Origin: Serinus canaria
Taxonomy: Eukaryota; Chordata; Aves; Passeriformes; Fringillidae
Length of the DNA stretch: 64,000 nt
Assembly: GCF_022539315.1 (NCBI RefSeq)
Contig: NC_066333.1
Span: 992,001-1,056,000 of the forward strand
Direction: 5' to 3'
Made by a program: the position numbers and the translations under genes. Numbering within the stretch: position 1 is the stretch's first letter; every line of letters starts with the position of its first letter. Positions 34,020-44,339 of this stretch are shown one piece after another. Below the pieces are notes generated by a model. It searched no databases. It was not told the DNA's origin and saw only the letters and a list, made by a program, of their open reading frames with translations.

Positions 34020-34470
34020 CCTCAGCATCGGGGGAGCTGCGGGGGTCTGGGACTGGGGGGAGCACGGCCAAGACGATGTTCTCTCTCAGCTGCCCTCTCC
34101 GAACGCCCCGGACGGCTCTGCCCTGCTAATGGCAATGTGGGAGAGAGGCTGGGTTTGTCTAAGCCGGAGTCAGCGGAGCCCAGCTCGTCATTAGCGGTGA
34201 GTAAAGCGCGGTGAGTCACTGCTGCCATTACCACAAAGCTAACGGCAGGGAAATGCAGCAGGAGAGGGCAGCTCCTCGGAGTCACTGCCTGAGCTCCTGC
34301 CTTCCACCGGCATCTCTGCACTGCCACCCGGGACGGCTCCACCTGCCCCACCTGCCCGCTGGTTGCTGTCCCCAAGGCCGTGTCCCCAGGGCTGACACCC
34401 TGACCGTGCCTGCCCCGCTCCCCTGAGTTTCCCGGCTGCTCCTGGTACGCGGCGTTTCTAAAGGTCAATG
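34020..34470. other. CpG-rich conserved-looking block; possible exon or enhancer
   Basis: This non-repetitive block has many CpGs (CTCCGAACGCCCCGGACGG near 34097, CAGCTCGTCATTAGCGG near 34181). It has a TGAGTCA (AP-1-type) site near 34212 and two GCGGTGAGT words. The minus strand is open for 149 codons, with a plausible acidic stretch (LLTANDELGSADSGLDKPS). No convincing splice pair defines an exon. It may be an enhancer, a minor CpG island, or a coding exon. Confidence 0.35.
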
Positions 34471-34758
34471 CATGCAGGACACTTGTGCTTTTCCCCAGCT
34501 AATTGACGCTAAAGATACGGCCAGCAAGGAGCCAGCACGGCCAGCTTGGTGAGAGCACTGTGACCCTGTCCCACTGCTGCTGCCCTGGCTCTGTCACAGC
34601 CTGACTCTGCTTGTCACCCCTGCCTAGGAACCCAGAGCTATTTGTGAGCCCAGCACACGAGGCTACCTTGTCACCACTGCCTGTCCCTTTTCCTGGGCTC
34701 AGCCCCACTCCTCGCCACAGTCACTCTCCTGTCCACTGCTCCTGCAGGGAGCTGCTGA

Positions 34759-35063
34759 GAGCCCTGGGAGCCCAGCTCCATCCCCAGCCCTGGGACCCCA
34801 GCTCCATCCCCAGCCCCAGGAGCCCAGCTCCATCCCCAGCCCCGGGAGCCCAGCACCATCCCGAGCCCCGGGAGCCCAGCACCATCCCGAGCCCTGGGAG
34901 CCCAGTGCCATCCCGAGCCCTGGGAGCCCAGCACCATTCCCAGCCCTGAGCCCAGCTCCATCTCCAGCCCTGAGCCCAGGCCCATCCCCAGCCCTGGGAG
35001 CCCAGCTCTATCCCCAGCCCTGGGAGCTCCATCCCCAGCCCGAGCCCAGCCCCATCCCAGCTC
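34759..35063. repeat. Minisatellite of about 26 bp, about 11 copies
   Basis: AGCCCTGGGAGCCCAGCWCC + ATCCCS-type units recur with small length changes. The minus strand reads as a GLGMELGS repeat in more than one frame. Confidence 0.93.
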
Positions 35064-35334
35064 CAGTAAGGCCCAGCTGGTGCTGCAAAGCGCCCTGGTG
35101 ACCAGGTACAGTGCCCTGCCACTGCCACCACTGTGGGGGCAGCAGGACCTGTGACCCTGCTGCTGAGAACACTGTGCTGGGTACCACAAAGAGAAATAAA
35201 AATGCCAAAACTCTGAAGAAAGCAGAAGGCTCATGGAGCCTGAGAGGGGAGAGCAATTCCTGCAGGCACCAGGAGGACCCTGGGTACAGTCCTCGTCCCT
35301 GCCCAGCTCCATGCTGCCAACCCCACGTCTTGCC

Positions 35335-35460
35335 CAGGCTCCAGGGCGAGACACTCCGATCCTCCTATTCAAACGGATTACAAATTACCGTCTGATCCAC
35401 TAATTAGGACGGGAAGATGAGTGTGCCTCTGGCAGTGCTGTTTAGCAGCCATTCAGCTAG
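35335..35460. other. TAAT-rich conserved-looking element
   Basis: This single-copy block has homeodomain-type cores: CAAACGGATTACAAATTACC near 35369 and GATCCACTAATTAGGACGGG near 35394. It is flanked by GC-rich DNA and interrupted by stops in all frames. By inference, an enhancer candidate. Confidence 0.35.
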
Positions 35461-37592
35461 GAAGGCAGTGTGGCCTCGAGCACCGAGCACCACACGGTGA
35501 GTGGCCACATCTGCTCCAGCAGCGAGCCTGGCAGCACCCCGGGACCACCCCCAGGAGCAGCCCTGCTGTCAGCAGCTCTGCCCGACCCCATCCCCGCTCC
35601 CAGAGCTGCTCCTGCCCCGCTGCAGAGCCCCCCCCATGGCTCCTAAGGATGTCCCCAGGCCATCTGGCTCCCAGCCCCGCTGCCATTACTCTGTATTTAT
35701 TTAACAAGATTAAACCCTGCTTAGTGGGGCCAGCGAAGGAAGGGCAGGCAAATCGGTTCTGGTGCTGCTGCTGCCAGGAAGGGCAGCCTGGCACCGGGCT
35801 GGGGCCCCTCCAGCGGCCGTGGGGGCACACGGAGCCTCCTTCCCGGGGCTCGGCAGCAGCACAAGCACCTCAGCTCCCTGGTCCCCTGGCCTGCTGTGTG
35901 ACAGAGGCTGGCTCTGCCTGGGCAGGGCTGCAAGAGCAAAGCTCCATAGTGGGCTGGGCTCCCTGAGAGCCCTGGGTCGTGGTGCCAGGCATGGCCATGG
36001 CTCTGAGAGGAGCACCCAGCCCTGTGCCTGCCTGCTGGCATGGGGGCCTGCGGGGTTTGGGTGGTGCCAGATGTGTGTGGGCTTCTCTGGACCTCTCCTT
36101 CAGGCAGTGCCCAGGCACGGGACACTGCCCCAGCCAGGAGACCCCTCACTGTCCCCTGGCAGGGCCCCTCTGTCCCCTGTAGCTCCTTCAGGACCACGCT
36201 TCTCTCTCCTGGATGACAAACCTACTCTGGGTCAGGCAGGAGCCCAGGAGGGCCCAGGAACACCTCAGGAACAGCTCTACAGCACTGGCCTTCCCAAAAT
36301 TCATCCATTCCCCAGCATCAGAGCCCTGCCAAACCCATGCCAGTGCTGGGCACAGGAGGCTCAGCTCCCATGGGACAGAGCACAGAAACCACATCCCCAG
36401 AGCACCAGGGCAGGGATCCCCTTGCCCCCAGCCCACTGGGACCCCCTTGGATTCTCCCAGCCTGCTGCCCCTGGGCACTGGGCCAGCCCTGGCACAGCAC
36501 TGGCACAGCATCACCCAGCACAGGATTGTAAAGCCACTGGAAGGCAGAGGGAGGCAGGAAGCCTTAGGTGCAGGCACAGGCACCCAGAGAGGAGCAGCTT
36601 CACCACAGAGCCTGGCCCAGCCATCACCAGAGGAGTTACAGTGCCAGTAATGAATGCTTTCCATTTTAATGAAGTTAATCTACCTCTAAAAGCTCTTTAT
36701 GCCCAGAAACATGTGAGCTGAGAGAGAACAGGACCTGCAGCCACATTTTTACAGCATTTGAGCATGGTTTTTGCAGCCACCTATTTTCCAGCAAAGCAGC
36801 TGGGGGAAGAAAATCCCTGGGCAGGCTGCAGCCTCTCCACTGTGCCAGTTACACGTGGAGATCCATGGCCTTCCAGGAAAAGCGAGAGCCTCTGTTCCCA
36901 TTACAATAAGAGCTAGAACAACAGTGAATTTCAGTGAAAAAACAGATACTGTCTTTTCTCAGCTGGGAAGGAGACGGTGCTGGCAGAGAGGAGCTCAGGG
37001 GTTGCTGAGAAGCCCCTGCCCAGCACATCCCCCCCACCCTGGGCTCTCCCTGTGCTCCCTGCTCCTATCCCAGCCCATGGTGCCAGCGAGGCTCTCACAG
37101 CAGGAGCTGTGCCAGGGCTGCCTCCAGCCCCCAGCAGATCCCTGCCTGCTCTGCCAGCTAAGGATCTCCTGTTACTCCTGGACAGGGTGCAGGTGCCCTG
37201 GGTTTGACTCTCTGGCTCCTTTCCAGTTTCACCTTTCTCAGCACTGTGGAAAACTGTAGAGTTGGAGCTGGATTTAAAGCTGGCATGACCTCCTCAAATA
37301 CAGAGGTCTGGATTTGTTCCTCCCTTCTCCTTGGGAATCCTGTGGAATTCCTGTGCCCTTCCAGCGATGCCAGCCCAGGTGTCAGTGCCAGCAGCCCCCT
37401 GGGGAGCTGCTCCTTCCTTCCTGCAGGGGAGGACAGACACAGCCACCTCCCTAAAAATGTCCAGTTGAGCAGAAACCTTCCCACCCCACCTGCAGAGCCA
37501 GGGAGCAGCAGGAATGGCACTGGAGGCTCCAGGGACAGGACAGCTTTCCTCCAGGAGAGGCAGGCAGGGGCTCTGAGGGCTCCTGTCACGGC
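35461..37592. other. Unassigned DNA with two AT-rich islands
   Basis: Islands at about 35685-35735 (CTCTGTATTTATTTAACAAG) and 36635-36965 (CCATTTTAATGAAGTTAATC, ACAACAGTGAATTTCAGTG) are single-copy and stop-rich. Intervening DNA is GC-rich. A plus frame of 319 codons (35762-36721) overlaps minus frames and lacks splice support. Confidence 0.35.
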
Positions 37593-37703
37593 CTGGGTGA
37601 GGGATCCCTGGGTGAGAGATCCCTGGGTGAGGGATCCCTGGGTGAGAGATCCCTGGGTAAAGGATCCCTGGATGAGAGATCCCTGGGTAAAGGATCCCTG
37701 TAT
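37593..37703. repeat. 15-bp minisatellite, about 7 copies
   Basis: GGATCCCTGGGTGAG and GAGATCCCTGGGTGA units at 15-bp spacing, later GGATCCCTGGGTAAA. Several contain GGATCC. The 15-bp unit keeps frame (RDPWV repeats on plus, GISHP on minus). Confidence 0.95.
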
Positions 37704-38694
37704 GGGGGATGGCCTGGGGCTCTCCCTGCTTACAAAGCCCCCACTGAGACCCCTTTGAGGGGTGCCTGAGCTCGATCCAGGGCAGAGCTGAGTCCTCTCC
37801 AGGCACACTGGTGGTTTGCTCTCCACCATTCTGTCTTTCCAACCAAAATTGCCTCTCCCTCCAGCCTGCCCTGGCCTCTGGCAGCACTACCAGGGCAGGA
37901 GGTGCCCTGTGCCAGGGGAACCCCCAGCAGCACCCACTCTGCTGCCACCCCTGCTCTTCTGGCACTGTTCCCACAGCTCTGTCACAGCCCAGTGGGTCTC
38001 AGGAAAACTTGGGAGGTTTGCAACACCCTCCTACCCTGGGGCCTCACCACAGACTGCTACAGGGCCCCTCCTGTGCCAGCACTGAGGCAGGACAGCCCCA
38101 CATGCACCCCAGAGCTCCAGGCACTGTACAGGGTCAGCACTCAGGGCTCCTCCTGCCACCAAACTCCCCAAAGGCCACCATGTGCTGTGACTTCTCCTCA
38201 TGGAGAATGTCCTCATGTGCCCCCAGCCCAGGCACCCCTCAGAGGGTGACTCCCTGCCCACGGGGGGAGATGTCAAAGCAGCTGCCCTTCTCCCTGCTGC
38301 CCCTCTCCCTGCCAGAACAGCCTTGAGCCCAAGGCACAGGGAATGTCCCCTCACACCCCCCTGAGACAGGAAGGTTACAGCAGCTGCCCAGCCCCAGTGG
38401 AAACCAGTAGCTCAGTGTAAACGGATGTTTGTGGAAATAAAATTCCTCTTGGCTTTTTCTGACATTTGCCTCTGTCCACAGAGCCTTGGCTCCTCCTGCC
38501 ATGGGCCATGGGATCTCCTGGAGCACCCCAGACTGGAATGGAACCTGGCAGAGGGATCCTGGCTTGGTCTGAGCCCATCCCTGTGGAGGTGGCTAGAGGA
38601 ATGGGGATGCCAAACACATTCCTACCTTCTTGGCAGGGGCAAAAATGGCTGGGTTTGATGGACCTGACGACACACAAAGCAGGAGTTCCTACAC
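37704..38694. other. Unassigned DNA
   Basis: No repeats or exon signals that could be supported. Confidence 0.35.
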
Positions 38695-38926
38695 AACCAT
38701 GGAATATCCTGAGCAGGAAAGGACCCACAAGGATCATGAGCTCAGCTCCTGTCCCTGCCCAGATCCCCAACAACCCCACCCTGGGCATCCCTGGCAGCAC
38801 TGTCCAAATCCTCCTGGAGCTCTGGCAGCCTCAGGGCTGTGCCAATTCCTTGGGGAGCCTGGGCAGTTCCCAGCACACTCTGGAAGAACCTTTCTCTTAT
38901 ATTCACCCCAACCCTCCCTGACAGCT
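38695..38926 (-). mobile_element. CR1 LINE fragment interrupted by a fold-back
   Basis: The plus strand reads CCTGAGCAGGAAAGGACCC, TGAGCTCAGCTCCTGTCCCT, GGCAGCACTGTCCAAATCC, TCCTGGAGCTCTGGCAGCC and GGAAGAACCTTTCTCTTAT. This is the same variant CR1 tail as at 55.4 kb. Homology stops exactly in the left arm of the inverted repeat at 38891-38964. Confidence 0.8.
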
Positions 38927-38986
38927 CCAGCTGTCAGGGAGGGTTGGGGTGAATATAAGAGAAAGCTAAAATAGCTTTCTCTTATA
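38891..38986. repeat. Fold-back: 36-bp perfect inverted repeat plus nested 14-bp copy
   Basis: Arms 38891-38926 and 38929-38964 are perfectly complementary over 36 bp with only a CC spacer. The right arm and following bases (38954-38967) are again perfectly complementary to 38973-38986, with an AAAAT spacer. TTTCTCTTATA-type sequence is thus present three times in alternating orientation. The left arm continues CR1-derived DNA; the right arm is its inverted copy. Template switching during replication or repair, or a sequencing/assembly fold-back artefact, could produce it. Confidence 0.97.
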
Positions 38987-39279
38987 GCTAAAACTCATCC
39001 TCATGGGTATGAGCAGTTCTGGAGAGTCCAGCCCAGGATGTGTGGGATGCTCTGGAGCACAGATGCATAGCCACACTGGGTGCCTCAGGCATGGGCACTT
39101 CTGAACACCAGGATGGGTGTTCAGGGCTCTCCAGAGGCAGAGCAGAAGCAGTTTGGGGTGCTCTCTATTGGGGTTAAAGCCTGACTCAAGAGCAACCTCT
39201 CCAATCCCTGGTTTGCCAGTGAGGCTTTGGTTCCAAGGCCAGTCCCATGTCCTGCAGCTGTGGCAGGCACTGGATTTGA

Positions 39280-39545
39280 AGCACCTCTGAGCTGTGTCCT
39301 CACTGCACTGCCTCGCAGGAAGGGGTTGCTCTATTGCATTGGATTTTTGGAAAAATTCGTTCCTGTGAGGGTGGGGAGGCCCTGGCACAGCGTGCTCAGA
39401 GCAGCTGTGGCTGCCCCTGGATCCCTGGCAGTTCCCAAGATCAGGATGGACAGGGCTTGGAGGAATCTGATCTCCTGGAAGGTGTCCCTGCCCGTGGCAG
39501 GCAGATGGGGCTGGGTGGTCTGTGAGGTCCTTTCAACCCTTTCAG
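39280..39545 (+). mobile_element. CR1 LINE fragment, sense, with distinctive 5' extension
   Basis: The sense CR1 blocks GAGGGTGGGGAGGCCCTGGC, CTGTGGCTGCCCCTGGATCC and GAAGGTGTCCCTGCCCG end with GAGGTCCTTTCAACCC. It is preceded by AGCACCTCTGAGCTGTGTCC and TTGCTCTATTGCATTGGATT, which recur only in the copy at 41392. Confidence 0.85.
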
Positions 39546-40387
39546 TCCTGGCAGGGAAGTTGGAGAGCCCAGGTGGGATGAGGGGCTGACTCAGCTCCCA
39601 CCACCCCCTCCCAGACCCTCTCCTGCAGGTCACACGGTCTCTCAAAGCCACCAAAGCCCAGCAAGGAGAGGACATGTGGCCCCCAGGCAGGAGAGAGCGA
39701 GGGAGGAGTCCAGCAGGCAGTGTTCCCCGCTGGAAGTGGCTCAGCTTCCCTGGGACCAGCAGTGCCACCAAAGTAGGGCTGCAGGCACGGAACAGGGTGT
39801 CCCATCTAATTATATCAGCTGTGTCCCACAAAGAGCAGCTGGCACTGGGCTGCCCTATTTCCTGAGCCCTCCTCTGGGCCACAGCGCCGCGCTGGCACCA
39901 GCCCTGGCACTGGGATGGTGCAGGAGGGAGCGGCAGAGCTCCGCACCCAGGACAGCCTGGCATAGCCCTGATGGAGCTTCCCTCTGGGCAGGAGATGGCT
40001 GCTGGCTCTGGGGCACTTGGGGTGGATTGGTGGTCTCCATCTCACCCTGCACACCCTGGTCTGGCTCACACTGGGCTCCCCACCAGCTGTGAGTGATCCC
40101 ACAGTGCCACGAGGTGCAAACACCAGAGTGGTGCCATGGGCACAGGAGCCAGCCCAGCCGTGCCCTCCCACAGGACACTGCAGTTTGTGTCCCCACTGCC
40201 CCACCTCCCACAGGCACTGCTGCTGGAGCCACAAAGGGCTCTGCAGCACAGGGACTCCCCTGGCTCCAAATGGGTGTCATGGGCACCCCAAAGCTGACAG
40301 TGCTCTCACACCTCCTCCTGCCCCTCTTGCTTTCCAGCTCAGCTTAGCCTGTGCCCCAGGAGAGCCCACCCCCTCAGGGTTGTGGTA
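39546..40387. other. Unassigned GC-rich DNA
   Basis: A short TAAT motif (CATCTAATTATATCAGCTG) lies near 39803. No exon or repeat was supported. Confidence 0.35.
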
Positions 40388-40545
40388 GGATCACAGAATC
40401 TCAGAATGGTTTGGGTTGGAAGGGACCTTAAAACCCACCAAGTGCCATCCCTGCCATGGCAGGGACACCTTTCACTGTCCCAGGCTGCTCCAAGCCTTGT
40501 CCAACCTGGCCTTGGGCACTGCCAGGGATGGGGCATGGACAGCAG
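40388..40545 (-). mobile_element. CR1 LINE 3'-end fragment
   Basis: The plus strand is close to canonical: GATCACAGAATCTCAGAATG, TTTGGGTTGGAAGGGACC, CTGCCATGGCAGGGACACC and CTTGTCCAACCTGGCCTTGG. It is one of the least diverged copies. Confidence 0.9.
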
Positions 40546-41391
40546 ATCCTGTGCCAAGATCCTCTGGAGGTGGCTGGAAATATCGGGAGGTAAATGGCAC
40601 CTCAGGCAGCAGCAGGGCTCTGACAGGAGCAAACCCCTCCTGCCCCTGATGGAACAACTGCAATGAACACGCCATGCTGGGATCATTCTCTGGCTTGGAC
40701 AGCAGTAGGCAAGGGACTGGGCTGGAGCCAAGGATGCTCAGAACTGCTGGTGGAAGGGGTGACAAGGGGTCAGCAGATCCCATCCAAAGCTCTCTGAGTT
40801 CAATCTCCCAGAAACTTCACTCTGGAGGTCCTGGCACAAGCCTCTCTCTCCTGACAGAGGATCTCTGGGTGCTCCAGACTGCCAGCAGTCTGTCCAAAGG
40901 GTGCCAGAGACCTGGTCTCTCTGTGCATGCTTGGAGATGCCCCTTGGACCTCCCTGGGAGCTGCTCCTGGGGGACCCTTCCCTCCCTTCACCCAGCTGAG
41001 CCCCTGCTGCTGGGGTGTGGGTGGCAGGCACAGTCCTGGTCCCAGGGCTGACAGGAGACAGCCCCGAGCCCCTCTCAAGGGAAGCCCAGGGGCTGGGGAG
41101 CAGCTGGGGGCTGCCTGGCCCCTGCCACCCAGGGGGATGATGGTTTAATCTGAGACTTATTTCGGTTGCTAGGTGATCAAATCATCCATCTGCTTGTGAC
41201 TGGAGAGCGCCGTGAGTCAGCCCCTGCCACCGACAGCAGAGGGTTCACTCCAGCCTGGCCCAGGGGCTGCTTGACAGCAGGGCCTGCCATGGACATGGAA
41301 CAGGTCCTGCCTGGGTAACTTGGGCTGCCACGGGGCTGGGGGCATCTGCCCACGTGCTCCTGGAGAACGGGATCCCCACAGCAGTGTGGAG
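40546..41391. other. Unassigned DNA with a short AT-richer block
   Basis: Positions about 41135-41210 (GGTTTAATCTGAGACTTATT, GGTGATCAAATCATCCATC) are single-copy and compositionally distinct. Nothing else was recognised. Confidence 0.35.
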
Positions 41392-41690
41392 AGCACCTCT
41401 GAGCTGTGTCCTCATTGCACTGCCTTGCAGGAAGGGTTTGCTCTATTGCATTGGATTTTTGGAAAATATTCTTTCCTGTGAGGGTGGGGAGGTCCTTGCA
41501 TAGTGTGCCCAGAGCAGCTGTGGCTGCCCCTGGATCCCTGGAATTGTCCAAGATCAGGATGGAGGGCCTTGGAGGAACCTGTTCTACTCGAAGGTGTCCA
41601 GGTTGAGGCCGGGCAGATGGGGCTGGATGGTCTGTGAGGTCTTTTCAACCCTTTCAATCCCATTCTGGGATTCTGTGATTCAATCCAGAG
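41392..41690 (+). mobile_element. CR1 LINE fragment, sense, sister of the 39.28-kb copy
   Basis: It repeats the extension AGCACCTCTGAGCTGTGTCC and TTGCTCTATTGCATTGGATT, followed by GAGGGTGGGGAGGTCC, CTGTGGCTGCCCCTGGATCC and a complete 3' end (CCCATTCTGGGATTCTGTGA). The two copies lie 2.1 kb apart in the same orientation. Confidence 0.87.
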
Positions 41691-42600
41691 CACTTTGGAA
41701 GGATCAGATGAGCCCCACTAGAAGTATAGGAAGGTTTGGCGTTCCCCCCTCAGCTCAGCTCAGCCCCCCCAGCACAGCTCAGCCCCCTCAGCACAGCTCA
41801 GCCCCCCAGCAACTTCCCTCTTCTGCAGGGACATCCCTACCCCTACACACTGTGAGCCCAGGGAAAGCCAACAGGCTTCTCAGGAGAGCAAGGCAGAAAG
41901 GCAACAGTTTGGGAGAAAATAACATTTTCATAAAGTGTTTGAAGTCATTTGGAGGAGGAAAGTGGGAAGGGAGAGGAATCAGAGTCCCTGTGAGTGTGTG
42001 ATGCGTGCGTATGTGAGAGTGTGACAACAGGAGCCTCCTTCTTCGCAGAGGAGAAACCATCTCAGCTTCTCAGCTTTGGGAGACTGTTGAGACACTGGGA
42101 AATTAAAGAAATGCCCACAGAACATGTTTGCAAAGTCCAGCTTCTTTGATGAGGCACCACGTGTAGGTGTCACACTGCTGCTGGCAGCAGGCACGTGCTG
42201 GGCACGGGCACTGTGTGCAGGGCTGGGGCTGCCCAGGACCCCCGCGCTCTGCCATGTGCAGCCCTCGGGATCTGAAGGCCACCAGGGCCAGTAGAAATCT
42301 TCTGTGGGATGCACAGGCCTCTGTGGGAGCATCAGTGGCCACCCCCTGCCCATGACAGCCCCAAAGGAGGAGCACCACAGATGGCAGAAATGGGACAGAA
42401 CCACGGCAGAGCAGCTGGAGCTGCCCCAGGCTGCTTCCTCTGCCTCCTGCCACTGCATGTGGGCAAAAGACCACCCGACCGTCCCCTCCCTCTTCCCCCA
42501 GCTCTGTTGAGCTGTGCCAGGGCTCAGCCAGCACCCAGGCTGCCCCACAGCATCCCAACCCCATTGCCAGCATCCCAAAGCCCGGCAGCGGGGCTGGTGG
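41691..42600. other. Unassigned DNA; CAGCTCAGCCCCC short tandem
   Basis: A small CAGCTCAGCCCCC(C)A tandem (about four copies) lies at 41755-41815. A minus-strand segment after CCACTGATGCTCCCACAG (42333 downward) is open into a protein-like frame, but no donor closes it, so it is not called. Confidence 0.35.
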
Positions 42601-43400
42601 CCTCCCCACTGCTCTCCACAGCCCCGCCAGCTCCCCCGGCAGCTATCACGACTTCTTAGTGCAGAGAGACTCACTAATGAAGTGGAAAAGGAGGAGGAGG
42701 AGCAGGCTGAACGGTCCGTCCTGAGGGACAGTGCAGCAAGGAGGAGGAGGAGGAGAGCCTCAGCACTGATCTCAGATCAGCAGCCACCCAAGGGGGGAAG
42801 CAGAGCCGGGGCAGTGCCGGGCTGCAAGGGCCGAGGGCAGGCAGCCGGGCCGGAAGCCATGCCGGTGTGGGCCGGAGCTCAGCCCCGGTGCCCCAGGCCC
42901 ACCCCTCTCCTGGGGCGGGAGGCAAAGGGGACCTGTGGGGACCTGTGGGCCCAGGGACACCCACGGCACCCCCTGGAGCTCCGGTGTGCCCATCCCGCCG
43001 GGCAGCAGCCCCGGCAGGGAGCTGCAGCTCCTCACAGCAGCAGGGGAGGGGAGGGAAGGGGGGAGGACAGGCTGGGCTGTATGGGAAGGGCGTTTTTCTC
43101 CACATCAGCCAGTCCCGGTTCTCGAGCTGTCTCTGCAAGGCCTGGCTGCTGTGCCTGTGGGAAGCACAGCCGGCGGGCTGCAGGGAGTCACGGCCCCCCG
43201 GGCACGGCCCTGGCTGGGCAGCAGCCCCAGGAGCTGCCCACTCCTCAGGGGGCAGTGCCACAGGAGGGGAAGGCTGTCCCAGCCCACAGCTCCAGGCAGA
43301 GCCCCGGAAACATGAGGGTGACTGGGGCCCGTGGGCAGAGGCTCTTGAGCTCTGAGGCCTCGCTCCATTCCTTGGGGCCCCAAAGCTGGGGAGCCCCAGT
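42601..43400. other. CpG-enriched block, weak CpG island
   Basis: CpG density is above background (GCCGGGCTGCAAGGGCCGAG near 42816, GGCAGCCGGGCCGGAAGCC near 42839, ATCCCGCCGGGCAGCAG near 42991). On the plus strand, CTCCCCCGGCAG precedes an open segment with an acidic/basic stretch (RLTNEVEKEEEEQ, AARRRRRRAS). Much of that stretch is GGAGGA simple repeat, so a coding claim is weak. Confidence 0.4.
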
Positions 43401-44204
43401 GTGCAGCAGCCTCCTGCCCCCAGGTCATACGGGGGGCTCTGAGCCCACCCAGACCTCCACTGCTCCTGGGTGCGGGGGGGGGTTGCTGTCCCCTGCTCAC
43501 AGCCCCAGCTCAGGCTGGGGACAGGACTCCCGAGCCTGCCCAGTGCCAGGAAAGGACTGAGGAGCTCATGGGGAACTTGGGTGCCCATCCCTGCCCTGCA
43601 GGGCACACAACTTCTGGGAGCATCATCCCTTCCATGAGCATCATCCCTTCCATGAGCATCTTCCCCTCAGGGAGTGTCACTGCATGCTGAGCAGGGTGGG
43701 ACACACCTCTGTGCTGTGAAGGTCTGGCTGTCCATGCCCCTCCAGTATCCAGTATCCAGTCTCCTGCTTGGAAAGCACAACCAAAACCCAAACCTTGCCC
43801 TGCCATGAAATCCGTGTTCCCATCCCAGAAGCTTTCCCCACAGCAGGCAGGGCAAGTAAGGAATGGTTCCAGTGGCTGTGAGGGGACAGCTGAGAACTGC
43901 TCCTCCGTTCTCCAGCCAGCTGAAACACCTCCTAACACTGTCACTGGGCCTTGAGCTCTGCCCAAACCAGCTATCAGTGCCCAGCTGAGACTGAAGGAGG
44001 GTGGGATATTTAGAAAATGCCAAACCAGCCCTTTTTGATTGTTCAGAAAATTGCCTCAAACTGTTCAGAACAAGAAAGTCACGGGACAACGGCCTTGTCC
44101 ATCAGCTGGGTCAGTCCTAACGCCAGCCCTGAGCCCCAGCTGCCCCAACAGCTCTGACCAGGAGGGAGGTGGTCCTGGGGAAAGGCAGCAGGTCCCTGTC
44201 CCAC
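43401..44204. other. Unassigned DNA with an 18-bp three-copy repeat
   Basis: GAGCATCATCCCTTCCAT occurs in tandem about three times at 43616-43668. TCCAGTATCCAGTATCCAG lies near 43742. No exon was supported. Confidence 0.5.
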
Positions 44205-44339
44205 CTGGCTGTGGTGCCTGTGTCCAGAACATGCCCAAGCCCACGGTGGCCCAGGTGCAGCCCCAGAGCAGCCATCCCACCTCCAGCATGGGGAGGATGA
44301 GTCGGTCAGGTGAGCAGTGAGGGAGCGTCACCTTCGCTC
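44205..44339 (-). CDS. Candidate exon with a hydrophobic, membrane-helix-like segment
   Basis: On the minus strand, CTCAGCTCTCACTGCAG is a good acceptor before 44339 and GTGGGACAG is an acceptable donor after 44205, bounding 135 bp. Of the three frames only one is open through it: ...VTLPHCSPDRLILP, then MLEVGWLLWGCTWATVGLGM and FWTQAPQP. The 25-residue hydrophobic run has the length of a transmembrane helix. The same frame is open from a Met codon at 44382 to a stop at 44065 (105 codons), so a short single-exon reading is also possible. No family was recognised. CTG/TGG-rich DNA can produce such hydrophobic frames by chance. Confidence 0.25.

Noticed and set aside
42100..42335. Minus-strand open segment after CCACTGATGCTCCCACAG
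   Set aside because: The acceptor is good, but two frames are open, no donor closes it, and there is no family resemblance.
42674..43606. 310-codon minus frame in the weak CpG island
   Set aside because: Low-complexity Pro/Ser/Gly composition, a competing 348-codon plus frame over the same bases, and no splice sites.
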